Source: Rubrobacter sp. (GTDB lineage Bacteria > Actinomycetota > Rubrobacteria > Rubrobacterales > Rubrobacteraceae). Taken from it: 45,414 bases of DNA. Location of the stretch: the NCBI GenBank assembly GCA_013695335.1, contig JACDAR010000159.1, positions 1-45,414 on the forward strand, read 5' to 3'. The notes below the pieces were generated by a model. The model saw nothing but the letters and a program-made list of their open reading frames with translations, searched no databases and was not told the origin of the DNA. The translations under genes were made by a program, and so were the position numbers. Every line of letters begins with the position of its first letter. Position 1 is the stretch's first letter. Positions 7,818 to 15,800 of the stretch are shown one piece after another.

Positions 7818-8780
7818 ATGACGGACACTACGACAGGCAACGGTATGGAGGCCAGGATCGTCATCCCGCCCGGCAGGATGCTCGAGGTATTCGGTGAGCG
7901 CGACTCTGTGTTGCGGCGTGTCGAAGAACTGGTCGAGTGCGAGGTGATCGTGCGCGGAAACGAGATCTCCCTGCGGGGCGGCGAGGAGGCCGTGGACAGG
8001 GCCGAAGCGGTATTCAACGGGCTCGTCGGGCTTGCCGAGGACGGCAATCATCTGACGCCTGAGACCGCGGAACGCCTGTACGGGATGGGCGGGGGCCGTG
8101 AGGTGCTTGGGGATATGATCCTCACGCACCGCGGACGCCGCGTCGCCCCGAAGACCCGCAACCAGAAGGCATATACAGACGCAATCCGCCAGAATCAGGT
8201 TGTCTTTGGCATCGGCCCGGCTGGAACGGGAAAGACGTATCTGGCAGTGGCGCTCGCAGTAGACGCCCTCAACAAAGGCGAGGTCACCAGGATCATCCTG
8301 ACGCGGCCTGCCGTGGAGGCCGGGGAGTCTTTAGGATTCCTGCCTGGGGACATGATGGCGAAGGTGGACCCGTACTTCAGGCCGCTGTACGACGCACTTT
8401 ACGAGATGGTGGACCCTGCCAGGTTCCAGGCGCATCTGGAGCGCGGTATAATCGAGATCGCCCCACTTGCTTTCATGAGAGGCCGGACTTTGAATGATGC
8501 GTTCATCATCCTGGATGAAGCCCAGAACACTACGCCCCAGCAGATGAAGATGTTCCTGACGCGCCTGGGTTTCGGCTCCAAAATGGTGATCACCGGCGAC
8601 ATCACTCAGGTTGACCTCCCGAAAGGCCGTCAGAGCGGGTTGCAGGACGCCCGCCGCACGCTCACGGGCGTCGATGGGGTTTCGTTCGTCGGGCTGCGGC
8701 GTGACGACATAGTGAGGAGCGACCTCGTCATGCGCATCGTGGATGCCTACGAGGACGCTGGGGAGCCCTCCGAGGGCTAG
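7818..8780 (+). CDS. phoH: PhoH family protein (PhoH-like ATPase)
   Basis: 320 aa from ATG 7818, chosen over the track's 7716 because AAAGGAG lies directly before it and the extra upstream residues are not family-like. It has an N-terminal KH-like region (VRGNEISLRGGEEAVDRAE) and then the ATPase core: Walker A GPAGTGKTY (about 134-142), RPAVEAGESLGFLPGD, Walker B with ILDEAQNTTPQQMKMFLTRLG (about 231-250) and sensor GSKMVITGDITQVDLP. These are hallmarks of the PhoH/YbeZ family, which works with the endoribonuclease YbeY in RNA metabolism; ybeY lies two genes on. The HD-domain gene starts 17 nt after the stop. Confidence 0.96.
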   Translation: MTDTTTGNGMEARIVIPPGRMLEVFGERDSVLRRVEELVECEVIVRGNEISLRGGEEAVDRAEAVFNGLVGLAEDGNHLTPETAERLYGMGGGREVLGDMILTHRGRRVAPKTRNQKAYTDAIRQNQVVFGIGPAGTGKTYLAVALAVDALNKGEVTRIILTRPAVEAGESLGFLPGDMMAKVDPYFRPLYDALYEMVDPARFQAHLERGIIEIAPLAFMRGRTLNDAFIILDEAQNTTPQQMKMFLTRLGFGSKMVITGDITQVDLPKGRQSGLQDARRTLTGVDGVSFVGLRRDDIVRSDLVMRIVDAYEDAGEPSEG

Positions 8781-8797
8781 GGAGAGCGGAGCCGAAG

Positions 8798-10417
8798 ATG
8801 AAGCTGGGAAGAAAGACCCCGGAAGTCGAGTTGGGCAAGAGGGTTGATGAGTTCCACCGTCAGCCCACCCGCTTCGAGCGCCTGCGCGATTGGCTGGAGC
8901 ACCAGCCAAAAGTACGGCTATTCGTCGTGCTCACAGCGTTTACCTGGGTGGCGCTGACGGCCATGATCGGGCTGGGTCCGCGTCCGCCGATAGAGCGGAT
9001 GGTGTCGCAGGGTATCCTGGAGCGCGGGGATCTTGCACAACTCGAATCCCAGGGACTAATAGTTACCTCCGACCCGTGGATGGCGCTGATTGGCGTCGGG
9101 CTCGTGGTCGCCGCCGAGATGGGGATCTTCTGGTATTTCCTCGAGCGCTTCGGGCGCAGGATTCTCAAGACAAAGGCCGCGATCCGGCTTACCCTCGCGG
9201 CTTCGCTCACGATACTGTTCACCCTCCTGGCCCGCATCTTCATAGAGCTGGATTTCAACCCGTATCTGACGCCGCTTGCCGGCCTCTCGATAATCGGGAC
9301 CATGCTGCTGGGTCCGCGCCTGATGTTCCTCATGGTGGTCGTGACCAGCATCAACGTCGGGATCATCGCTGGCAACGACTTCCTGCTGACCTCGGCGTTG
9401 CTACTTGGTTCGGGCTTCGCTATCTATACTGTTATCCGGGCAAACTCGCAGCAGAAACTGCTGAAAGCCGGGTTCTTTATAGCTTTGATCACCGGCGCAG
9501 TGACTTTCGCCGTGGGGTTGGTCGGTGGCTTGGGCTTCCCCGATGCCGTGTGGCAGGGTGTTCTTGGCCTTGGCAACGGCGTACTTTCGCTGATGCTCGC
9601 CATGGTGCTGCTCCCGCTCCTGGATAACGCGTTCAACATCCTGACCCCGATGAAGCTCCTCGAACTCTCCAACCCGAGCAACGAACTGCTCCACAAGCTG
9701 CTCCAGAAAGCGCCAGGAACCTTCACCCACTCCATGCAGGTTGGTAACCTCTCCGAATACGCCGCCGAGCGTATCCAGGCAGACGCCCTGCTCGCCCGCG
9801 TCGGAGCCTACTATCACGACGTCGGCAAGCTCGAACATCCTGCTTACTTCGTGGAGAATCAGATCTCCCAGATAAACCCCCATACCGCCCTGTCCCCGGC
9901 CCTGTCTGCACGCATCATCAAACGTCACGTGAAGGATGGGCTGGAGATCGGGTACGCCTGGGGATTGCCGCAGGAGATCCTCGACATCATCGCCCAGCAT
10001 CACGGCACGACGCGCATCGAGTACTTCTACCGCAAGGCGCTGGAGAACGCGCTCGACGGCGAGACCGTGCGCGAGTCGGATTTCCGTTATTCGAGCGGCC
10101 GTCCGAAGAGCAAGGAGGCCGGCATCGTGATGATCGCCGACTCCGTGGAGGCGACGGTGAAATCCATAGCCAAGCCGACGCCCAAGCGCGTGGAGGACAT
10201 CATAGCTGGCACCATCCGGAGCAAGATCGAAGACGGACAGTTCGACGATTGCGCGCTGACCATGCGTGAGATCCACGAGGTCGGCGAAGCCATACGCGAG
10301 GCGCTGATCGGCTTCCTCGGCCCACGCATCGAATACCCGGACGCACCCGACGAGAAATCATCAGACAAAAACCAGAAGAAGCCCGGCAAGCCCAAACCCG
10401 CCGGAACCGTAAACTGA
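8798..10417 (+). CDS. Membrane HD-domain phosphodiesterase, PgpH/YqfF-like, short extracellular part
   Basis: 539 aa. One N-terminal transmembrane helix (LFVVLTAFTWVALTAMIG) is followed by a brief external segment, a block of about seven helices (for example MALIGVGLVVAAEMGIFWYFL, FFIALITGAVTFAVGLVGGLG, VLSLMLAMVLLPLLD), then a cytoplasmic HD hydrolase: PGTFTHSMQVGNLSEYAAE, YYHDVGKLEHPAYF with the HD pair (about 338-348), IIAQHHGT and MIADSVEAT. In Firmicutes this architecture is PgpH, which degrades c-di-AMP. Family members are usually 700 or more aa with a large extracellular 7TMR-HDED domain; here only about 35-60 residues lie between the first and second membrane segments, so the sensor is almost lost. 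Gene order phoH-pgpH-ybeY-dgkA matches Firmicutes. Confidence 0.9.
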   Translation: MKLGRKTPEVELGKRVDEFHRQPTRFERLRDWLEHQPKVRLFVVLTAFTWVALTAMIGLGPRPPIERMVSQGILERGDLAQLESQGLIVTSDPWMALIGVGLVVAAEMGIFWYFLERFGRRILKTKAAIRLTLAASLTILFTLLARIFIELDFNPYLTPLAGLSIIGTMLLGPRLMFLMVVVTSINVGIIAGNDFLLTSALLLGSGFAIYTVIRANSQQKLLKAGFFIALITGAVTFAVGLVGGLGFPDAVWQGVLGLGNGVLSLMLAMVLLPLLDNAFNILTPMKLLELSNPSNELLHKLLQKAPGTFTHSMQVGNLSEYAAERIQADALLARVGAYYHDVGKLEHPAYFVENQISQINPHTALSPALSARIIKRHVKDGLEIGYAWGLPQEILDIIAQHHGTTRIEYFYRKALENALDGETVRESDFRYSSGRPKSKEAGIVMIADSVEATVKSIAKPTPKRVEDIIAGTIRSKIEDGQFDDCALTMREIHEVGEAIREALIGFLGPRIEYPDAPDEKSSDKNQKKPGKPKPAGTVN

Positions 10418-10845
10418 GGCCATCCATCCCCGCCCAGCCCTTCACTGTCGAGGTCATCGACGAGGTGGAATACCGCAACCTCACACCCGAACGCGCCACG
10501 CAACTTTGCGCGGCTGCGCTCACCGAAAGGGGCTTCGACCTGGATCGGGTGGGGGAGATGTCAGTGGCGCTGATCACTCAGGAAGCTATCAAGAAACTCA
10601 ACTACGAGTTCCGGGGTAAAGACCGACCGACCGACGTATTGAGCTTCGAGGTGGATGGGCCGTACGGGGAGATGGTTGGGGAGGTCGTGATCTGCCCCGG
10701 AGCCGCCGAGATGGGCGTGGACGAGCTTGTGGTGCATGGAACTTTGCATCTGGCGGGGATGGATCACGGCGACGATTTCGGGGAAAGCGAGATGTCCCGC
10801 GTCCAGGAAACCGTGCTGGAGAAGGTGCGTGGACAGGAAGGATAA
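10414..10845 (+). CDS. ybeY: Endoribonuclease YbeY (16S rRNA maturation); probable CTG start
   Basis: YbeY is a zinc metallo-endoribonuclease in 16S 3'-end processing and ribosome quality control. The signature HGTLHLAGMDH (HxxxHxxxxxH) is intact, with RGKDRPTDVLSFEVD upstream. The track starts at GTG 10465, but the frame continues upstream as FTVEVIDEVEYRN, corresponding to the family's beta-1 opening (xIEVxNE). No ATG/GTG/TTG lies upstream in frame. CTG at 10414 overlaps the stop of the HD gene as CTGA, the same geometry as the ATGA/GTGA couplings used throughout this window, giving 143 aa. I therefore propose a CTG start by translational coupling. Confidence 0.92.
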   Translation: MRPSIPAQPFTVEVIDEVEYRNLTPERATQLCAAALTERGFDLDRVGEMSVALITQEAIKKLNYEFRGKDRPTDVLSFEVDGPYGEMVGEVVICPGAAEMGVDELVVHGTLHLAGMDHGDDFGESEMSRVQETVLEKVRGQEG

Positions 10846-11572
10846 GAAGGTTCCGAAGGCCAGTAAGGGCCAGCAGGGCGTCGCCCGCAGCTTCGAGCAC
10901 GCGTACAGGGGCATCGTGTACGCCGTGCGCACCCAGCGCAACATGCGCATCCACGCGGTGGTGGCCGTGCTGGTCCTGGTGGCTAGCCTGCTCGTCGGGG
11001 TGAGCGCGCTGGAACTTGCGGCCCTGCTTCTCACCATCATGCTCGTGTTCGTCACGGAGTTGCTCAACACCGCGCTGGAATTTACTGTGGACCTCGTCAC
11101 CGAGGAATACCATCCGCTGGCGAAGCTGGCGAAGGATGTATCGGCTGGTGCCGTGCTCGTGTCGAGCGTTGGAGCTGTGCTGATCGGATACCTGATCCTG
11201 GCCAATGACCTGGGGCCGCTCACCCTGGAGACGCTCGATAGCATCAGGCGCTGGCCCGGTCACCTCACCCTCGTCGCCCTGGCGCTAGTGACGCTCGTCG
11301 TCCTGCTCGTAAAGGCGCTCACGCATTCCCCGAACTCCTTCCATGGCGGGATGCCTTCGGGGCACGCGGCTGTGTCGTTCGCCGCGTGGGTCGCGGCGAG
11401 TTTTCTGGCAACCGGCGCCAGATACGGGGGGCTCATCTCGCTTGTGACGCTCCTCATGGCCCTGCTCGTCTGCCAGAGCCGCGTGGAGAGCGGGACCCAC
11501 GGCATCTATCAGGTGGTGACCGGGGCTGTGATCGGGGCCCTCGTCACGGTCACCGTCTTCCAACTCGCGTGA
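10829..11572 (+). CDS. Fused DgkA-like lipid kinase and PAP2 phosphatase-like membrane protein
   Basis: I start this at GTG 10829 (GGAGAAGG before it), inside the end of ybeY; the track's 10727 start only adds out-of-frame ybeY sequence. It is 247 aa. The N-terminal half is a DgkA/undecaprenol kinase domain (SFEHAYRGIVYAVRTQRNMRIH, then FVTELLNTALEFTVDLV with the ENTAxE-type catalytic motif). The C-terminal half is PAP2-like: SFHGGMPSGHAAVSFA (PSGH) and SRVESGTHGIYQVVTG (SRx5H; the usual later Asp is Gln). About six or seven membrane helices. It probably phosphorylates and/or dephosphorylates a lipid, plausibly undecaprenol(-phosphate), the carrier used by MraY/MurG encoded downstream. Confidence 0.88.
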   Translation: MDRKDKKVPKASKGQQGVARSFEHAYRGIVYAVRTQRNMRIHAVVAVLVLVASLLVGVSALELAALLLTIMLVFVTELLNTALEFTVDLVTEEYHPLAKLAKDVSAGAVLVSSVGAVLIGYLILANDLGPLTLETLDSIRRWPGHLTLVALALVTLVVLLVKALTHSPNSFHGGMPSGHAAVSFAAWVAASFLATGARYGGLISLVTLLMALLVCQSRVESGTHGIYQVVTGAVIGALVTVTVFQLA

Positions 11573-11583
11573 AAGGAGCGAAA

Positions 11584-11982
11584 ATGGACCTTGAAACCGT
11601 GATGGATGCGGCCCGCGAAGCCGCAAACAACGCATACGCGCCATACAGCAACTTCCGCGTCGGGGCCGCCATTCTTACCGAAAACGGCGCGTTGCACGCA
11701 GGATGCAACGTCGAGAACGCATCCTATGGGCTCGGCATCTGCGCCGAACGCAGCGCCGCCGTCGCGATGGCCCTCGCAGATCCTGGCGACAGGGGCGTCC
11801 AGCTGGTTGCGGTCGCCAGCCCAAACGCCGCACCGTGCTTTCCATGCGGCGCATGCCGCCAGTTCCTGCGCGAGTTCGGCTGCAAGGAAGTCGTGGTCGA
11901 GGACCCATCGGAAGCCTCCGGCCTGCGTAGCTATCCGTTCGAGGAGATACTCCCCCACTCCTTCGGCCCGGAGGTACTGTGA
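11584..11982 (+). CDS. cdd: Cytidine deaminase
   Basis: 132 aa from ATG 11584, placed right after AAAGGAG; the track's longer ORF runs back into the previous gene. It deaminates cytidine/deoxycytidine to uridine in pyrimidine salvage. The homotetrameric zinc form is recognisable from AYAPYSNFRVGAAILTENG, NVENASYGLGICAERSA (zinc Cys plus catalytic Glu, about 53-56) and PCFPCGACRQFLREF (two zinc Cys, about 87-90). It overlaps era by 4 nt (GTGA). Confidence 0.97.
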   Translation: MDLETVMDAAREAANNAYAPYSNFRVGAAILTENGALHAGCNVENASYGLGICAERSAAVAMALADPGDRGVQLVAVASPNAAPCFPCGACRQFLREFGCKEVVVEDPSEASGLRSYPFEEILPHSFGPEVL

Positions 11983-12899
11983 GCGGCGGGATGCTACACG
12001 CAACCCGGGACGATGATCTGCGGAGCGGCTTCATCGCGGTCGTCGGAAGGCCGAACGTGGGAAAGTCAACCCTCGTGAACCGGCTTGTGGGGAGGAAGGT
12101 CTCAATCACATCACCCCGCCCGCAGACCACGCGCGGGCCGGTGCGCGGCGTGCGAAACGGCCCAGGCTACCAGGCGGTCTTCGTGGACACGCCAGGTTCC
12201 CAGAAGCCCCGCGACACCTTGCGGGCCAGGATGCAGCAACAGGTACTCGACAGTCTTTCTGAGTCGGATGTGATCCTGTTTCTCCTCGACGCTTCGCAGG
12301 CCGCCGAGGTCGGCAGGGGTGACAGGTACGTGGCCGGGCTCGTGGCGAACACGGATACTCCAGCCATAGCCTGCGTGAACAAAGTAGACCTCCTGCCCCG
12401 GCGCGAAGACGCGCTGCCCATAGTGGACTCCGTGCGCGGGCTGGCCGACTGGAAGGACGTGTTCCTCCTGAGCGCGACTGATGGCCTGAACGTGGAGCCG
12501 CTCATGGATGAGGTTGCCGGGATGCTGCCGCCCGGCCCCCAATATTTCCCCGAGGATGCAGTGACCGACTATCCGGAATCCCTGATACTGGCCGAGTACG
12601 TGCGCGAGAAGGCGCTGAACGTGCTGCGCGACGAGGTTCCGCACGCCGTCGCCGTCGAGGTTGAAGACGTCGAACGCAAGGAGAACGTGACAGTCGTGTA
12701 CGCCGTTATCCACGTGGAGCGGGGTACGCAGCGCATGATCGTGCTCGGCAAAGGCGGCAAAACCATCAAACTCATCGGCACCGAAGCCCGCCGGGACGTG
12801 GAGCGGCTGCTAGGAACCAGAATCTACCTCGACCTCAAGGTGAGGGTGACGCCTGGATGGAGGAGTGATCCGAAGTTTCTGGAGCGGCTAGGACTATAA
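11979..12899 (+). CDS. era: GTPase Era
   Basis: 306 aa. Era binds the 3' end of 16S rRNA and assists 30S assembly. All G motifs are visible: G1 GRPNVGKSTLVN, G2 region SPRPQTTRGPVRG, G3 DTPGSQKP, G4 NKVDLL, G5 SATDG. A C-terminal KH domain follows (VIHVERGTQRMIVLGKGGKTIKLIG). The GTG start at 11979 is preferred over ATG 11991 because GGAGG lies 4 nt before it and it overlaps cdd. It sits between cdd and deoC/recO, a common bacterial order. Confidence 0.97.
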   Translation: MSGGMLHATRDDDLRSGFIAVVGRPNVGKSTLVNRLVGRKVSITSPRPQTTRGPVRGVRNGPGYQAVFVDTPGSQKPRDTLRARMQQQVLDSLSESDVILFLLDASQAAEVGRGDRYVAGLVANTDTPAIACVNKVDLLPRREDALPIVDSVRGLADWKDVFLLSATDGLNVEPLMDEVAGMLPPGPQYFPEDAVTDYPESLILAEYVREKALNVLRDEVPHAVAVEVEDVERKENVTVVYAVIHVERGTQRMIVLGKGGKTIKLIGTEARRDVERLLGTRIYLDLKVRVTPGWRSDPKFLERLGL

Positions 12900-12958
12900 T
12901 AAGCAGGATCGGGAGATGTCCGGTTCAGAGCGAGAATCTGCGGGAAGGACGGCTGAAG

Positions 12959-13666
12959 TTGGGTATGAGGGTGCGGGAGTTTGCGAAGATGGTGGATCAC
13001 ACGCTGCTCAAACCCAGCTCGACGGAGAAGGATGTCCGGCGTATGTGCGAGGAGGCGGCGCATCATCACTTCGCGGCGGTGTGCATCCCTCCTGTCTACG
13101 TCAGATCGGCGGCGAAGGAACTGCGCGGCACTGACGTGAAAGTGTGTACAGTGGTCTCATTCCCATTCGGCTACGACACTGCGGCGGTCAAGATCTCGGC
13201 GGTTCGTGATGCGATCTCCGGGGGCGCATCGGAGATCGACGTGGTAATGAACGTCACGCGATTTCTCTCCGGGGACTTCTCATACGTTGCGGAAGAGCTT
13301 TCGAGCGTCACGCAGGAGGTGGGGGCCGTCGCCATGAACAATGGCCTCAACGATGCGGTGGTCAAGGTAATCATCGAGACCGCGTACCTGACTGACGAGA
13401 TGAAGCGGCTGGCCGTTCAGATAGTGGCCTCCAGCGGCGCGGATTTCGTGAAGACCTCCACTGGTTTCGCCCCGGCTGGCGCCACGCCGCAGGATGTGTC
13501 CCTGCTTCGCAAAGAAGCGCCTGAGGGGCTGGCCGTGAAGGCATCAGGCGGCATAAGGAACCTGGAGGACGCCATGGAGATCGTGAACGCAGGCGCCTCC
13601 CGGCTCGGTATGAGCGCCAGCGTCGCCATAATGGAAGAGGCGGAGAATGGCGGTCTACAAGAGTAA
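12959..13666 (+). CDS. deoC: Deoxyribose-phosphate aldolase DeoC
   Basis: About 233-235 aa. It cleaves 2-deoxyribose-5-phosphate to glyceraldehyde-3-phosphate and acetaldehyde, feeding nucleoside salvage into glycolysis, which fits the nearby cytidine deaminase. Class I aldolase motifs: DHTLLKPSSTEKDV, AVCIPPVYV, GASEIDVVMNV, KVIIETAYLTDEM and the Schiff-base lysine in FVKTSTGFAPAGAT, plus KASGGIRNLEDA. The start is either TTG 12959 or ATG 12965; the spacing to a weak AAGGA does not decide. Its 3' end overlaps recO by 20 nt. Confidence 0.95.
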   Translation: MGMRVREFAKMVDHTLLKPSSTEKDVRRMCEEAAHHHFAAVCIPPVYVRSAAKELRGTDVKVCTVVSFPFGYDTAAVKISAVRDAISGGASEIDVVMNVTRFLSGDFSYVAEELSSVTQEVGAVAMNNGLNDAVVKVIIETAYLTDEMKRLAVQIVASSGADFVKTSTGFAPAGATPQDVSLLRKEAPEGLAVKASGGIRNLEDAMEIVNAGASRLGMSASVAIMEEAENGGLQE

Positions 13667-14399
13667 AGGCATAGTCCTCCGGTCCATCCGCTATGGCGAG
13701 GCCGACCGCATCCTCGATCTCTATACCCTGGACGTTGGCCTGATCTCGGCCATCGCAAAAGGCATCAGGCGCACGAAATCCCGCTTCGGCGCCCGCTTAG
13801 AACCGCTTTCGTGCGTGGATTTCATGGCATACCAGGGCCGAACCCTTCATACGGTGACCCAGGCCGAGGTGCTTCGCAGCTTCCACGGAGTCCGCGAGGA
13901 CCTTGCGCGCTTCGAGGCCGCGGCAGGGATGGTACGCACGGTGCGCGCCCTCTCCGGCGGCGACGAGGCCGACCGGCGGGTCTTCAACCTTCTCTACCAC
14001 GGCCTCGATTCCCTGGAGAACAGGGAGTCAGGTTTCGGGACCGTCGAGGCTGCTTTCGGGCTGAAGCTCTCGATGCTGGCTGGATACGCACCGCAGCTCG
14101 ATTCGTGCATGGGCTGTGGCGTCGCGCCTGAAGAAACGGAAGGGCGGATCTACTTTGCACCCAACTTGGGCGGCGTTCTGTGCGCCGAATGCCGGATGGA
14201 GAGCGCCGATACATTCCCGATACCGCCGGAGGTTCTGGATCGCCTGCGCGCCCTGCTCCGAAGCCCCATCCGTGACGTTCCCACGGATGAGTTGCTCGGC
14301 GAGAGCGTGCGCCGCATAGTCCGGTCCCACGTTATAGCCCACGCCCCCGGAAACCTGCTCCTCGATCCAACCACGCCAGGCGCCAGGCGACCAGCATGA
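13647..14399 (+). CDS. recO: DNA repair protein RecO
   Basis: 250 aa. RecO loads RecA together with RecR and anneals single strands in recombination repair. The N-terminal OB fold (YKSKGIVLRSIRYGEADRILDLYT, GLISAIAKGIRRTKSRFG) and the C-terminal zinc finger (CMGCG about 153 and CAEC about 178) are both present. ATG 13647 lies inside the end of deoC and the stop overlaps the following dgt gene (ATGA), so the three are translationally linked. Confidence 0.95.
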   Translation: MAVYKSKGIVLRSIRYGEADRILDLYTLDVGLISAIAKGIRRTKSRFGARLEPLSCVDFMAYQGRTLHTVTQAEVLRSFHGVREDLARFEAAAGMVRTVRALSGGDEADRRVFNLLYHGLDSLENRESGFGTVEAAFGLKLSMLAGYAPQLDSCMGCGVAPEETEGRIYFAPNLGGVLCAECRMESADTFPIPPEVLDRLRALLRSPIRDVPTDELLGESVRRIVRSHVIAHAPGNLLLDPTTPGARRPA

Positions 14400-15352
14400 G
14401 CATCCCCACGGAAGGCTGGGCCTGTCGCGAGAGCGCCGGCCGCATCAGGCACGAGGAGCCTGACGGCGTCCGCACCCCGTTCCAGCGCGACCGCGACCGC
14501 ATCATCCACGCCAAAGCCTTCAGGCGGTTGATGCATAAGACGCAGGTTTTCATCTCCCCTGACGGAGATCACTTCCGCACCCGCCTGACCCACACGCTTG
14601 AGATGATGCAGATCTCGCGCACCATAGCCCGCGCCCTCGACCTCAACGAAGACCTCGCCGAAGCCATTGCCCTCGGCCACGACCTCGGCCACACACCCTT
14701 CGGGCACACTGGCGAAGAGGCTCTATCTCGCGTCCTCTCCAGGCATGGACGCAGCTTTCGCCACAACGAGCACTCCTTACGGGTTGTGGATCACCTGGAA
14801 AAAGAGGGGGATGGACTGAACCTTACTTTGGAGGTCAGAGACGGGATACTGAACCATTCGGGGAGAGGTTATCCTTCCACGCGGGAGGCTGAGATAGTGC
14901 GTGTGGCCGACCGGATCGCCTACGTCAACCACGACGTGGACGACGCGCTTCGGGCGGGAACCATAAGGTGGGAAGACCTGCCGCCGAAACCGCTGGAAAT
15001 CCTCGGCGAGAAGATGAGCGTCAGGATAGACCATCTGGTGCGGGATATGATCTCCTCGTCTGCGCAGCAAGGTGAGATAATCCTCTCCGAGAGCGTATAT
15101 GAAGCCCTGATGGAGCTTCGGACCTGGCTCTTCGAGCACGTCTACCGCAATCCACGTTCGCGCGACAACGAAAAAGCGGGAGGGGTGGTCGCCGCGCTCT
15201 TCGATTATTACCTGAATCATCCAGAAGGGCGGACGAGGACGGATCCGGATTCCATATCCGAGACCGTGGACTTCGTGGCTGGCATGACCGACCGCTACGC
15301 ACTAGCTACTTACCGTCGGCTCTTCATGCCGCGTGGCGACATCTTCGCGTAA
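14396..15352 (+). CDS. dgt: dGTPase-like HD-domain nucleotide triphosphohydrolase
   Basis: 318 aa. Dgt-type enzymes convert dNTPs to deoxynucleosides and tripolyphosphate. Motifs: RTPFQRDRDRIIHAKAFRRLMHKTQVF, RTRLTHTLEMMQISRTIA (HD His, about 65), LGHDLGHTPFGHTGE (HD, about 92-106) and RVADRIAYVNHDVDDAL with the second metal Asp. The length fits the short non-enterobacterial class (about 320-380 aa), whose substrate preference varies. In many Gram-positives it sits just before dnaG; here ppc and a GNAT intervene. Confidence 0.94.
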   Translation: MSIPTEGWACRESAGRIRHEEPDGVRTPFQRDRDRIIHAKAFRRLMHKTQVFISPDGDHFRTRLTHTLEMMQISRTIARALDLNEDLAEAIALGHDLGHTPFGHTGEEALSRVLSRHGRSFRHNEHSLRVVDHLEKEGDGLNLTLEVRDGILNHSGRGYPSTREAEIVRVADRIAYVNHDVDDALRAGTIRWEDLPPKPLEILGEKMSVRIDHLVRDMISSSAQQGEIILSESVYEALMELRTWLFEHVYRNPRSRDNEKAGGVVAALFDYYLNHPEGRTRTDPDSISETVDFVAGMTDRYALATYRRLFMPRGDIFA

Positions 15353-15385
15353 ACGGGATCGGACACCGAGATTCCTGATCGAAGC

Positions 15386-15784
15386 GTGATCTACCGTACC
15401 AATCCCCAGACAACTTCAGCCGAACTCAACGAGTTGTTCTCCCTGGCGTGGGACGCGCACGAACCGAGAGATTTCACGCCCATCCTGAAACGCAGCCTCG
15501 TGTACGTATGCGCATACATGGATGTGCTTCTCGTGGGTTTCGTCAACGTCGCGTGGGACGGAGGGGTTCACGCTTTCTTGCTAGACACCACCGTACATCC
15601 GGATCTGCGTCGGCAGGGGATCGGCCGCCAGTTGGTTCGCCACGCGGCAGAGGAAGCAGATAGGCGTGGCATGGAGTGGCTGCACGTTGACTACGAACCG
15701 CATCTCGAACGTTTCTACGAGGCGTGTGGTTTCCGGCCCACGCAGGCTGGATTGTTGAAGCTGGGTAATGCCAGGGGTGATTAG
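15386..15784 (+). CDS. GNAT family N-acetyltransferase
   Basis: 132 aa. It contains the acetyl-CoA-binding motif A (LDTTVHPDLRRQGIGRQLVRHA, RxxGxG) and the C-terminal FYEACGFRPT typical of the fold. It starts at GTG 15386 without a clear Shine-Dalgarno. The acceptor substrate cannot be predicted. It converges on ppc with a 16-nt gap and no visible terminator. Confidence 0.88.
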   Translation: MIYRTNPQTTSAELNELFSLAWDAHEPRDFTPILKRSLVYVCAYMDVLLVGFVNVAWDGGVHAFLLDTTVHPDLRRQGIGRQLVRHAAEEADRRGMEWLHVDYEPHLERFYEACGFRPTQAGLLKLGNARGD

Positions 15785-15800
15785 TGAAAGGTTGGTGGGA

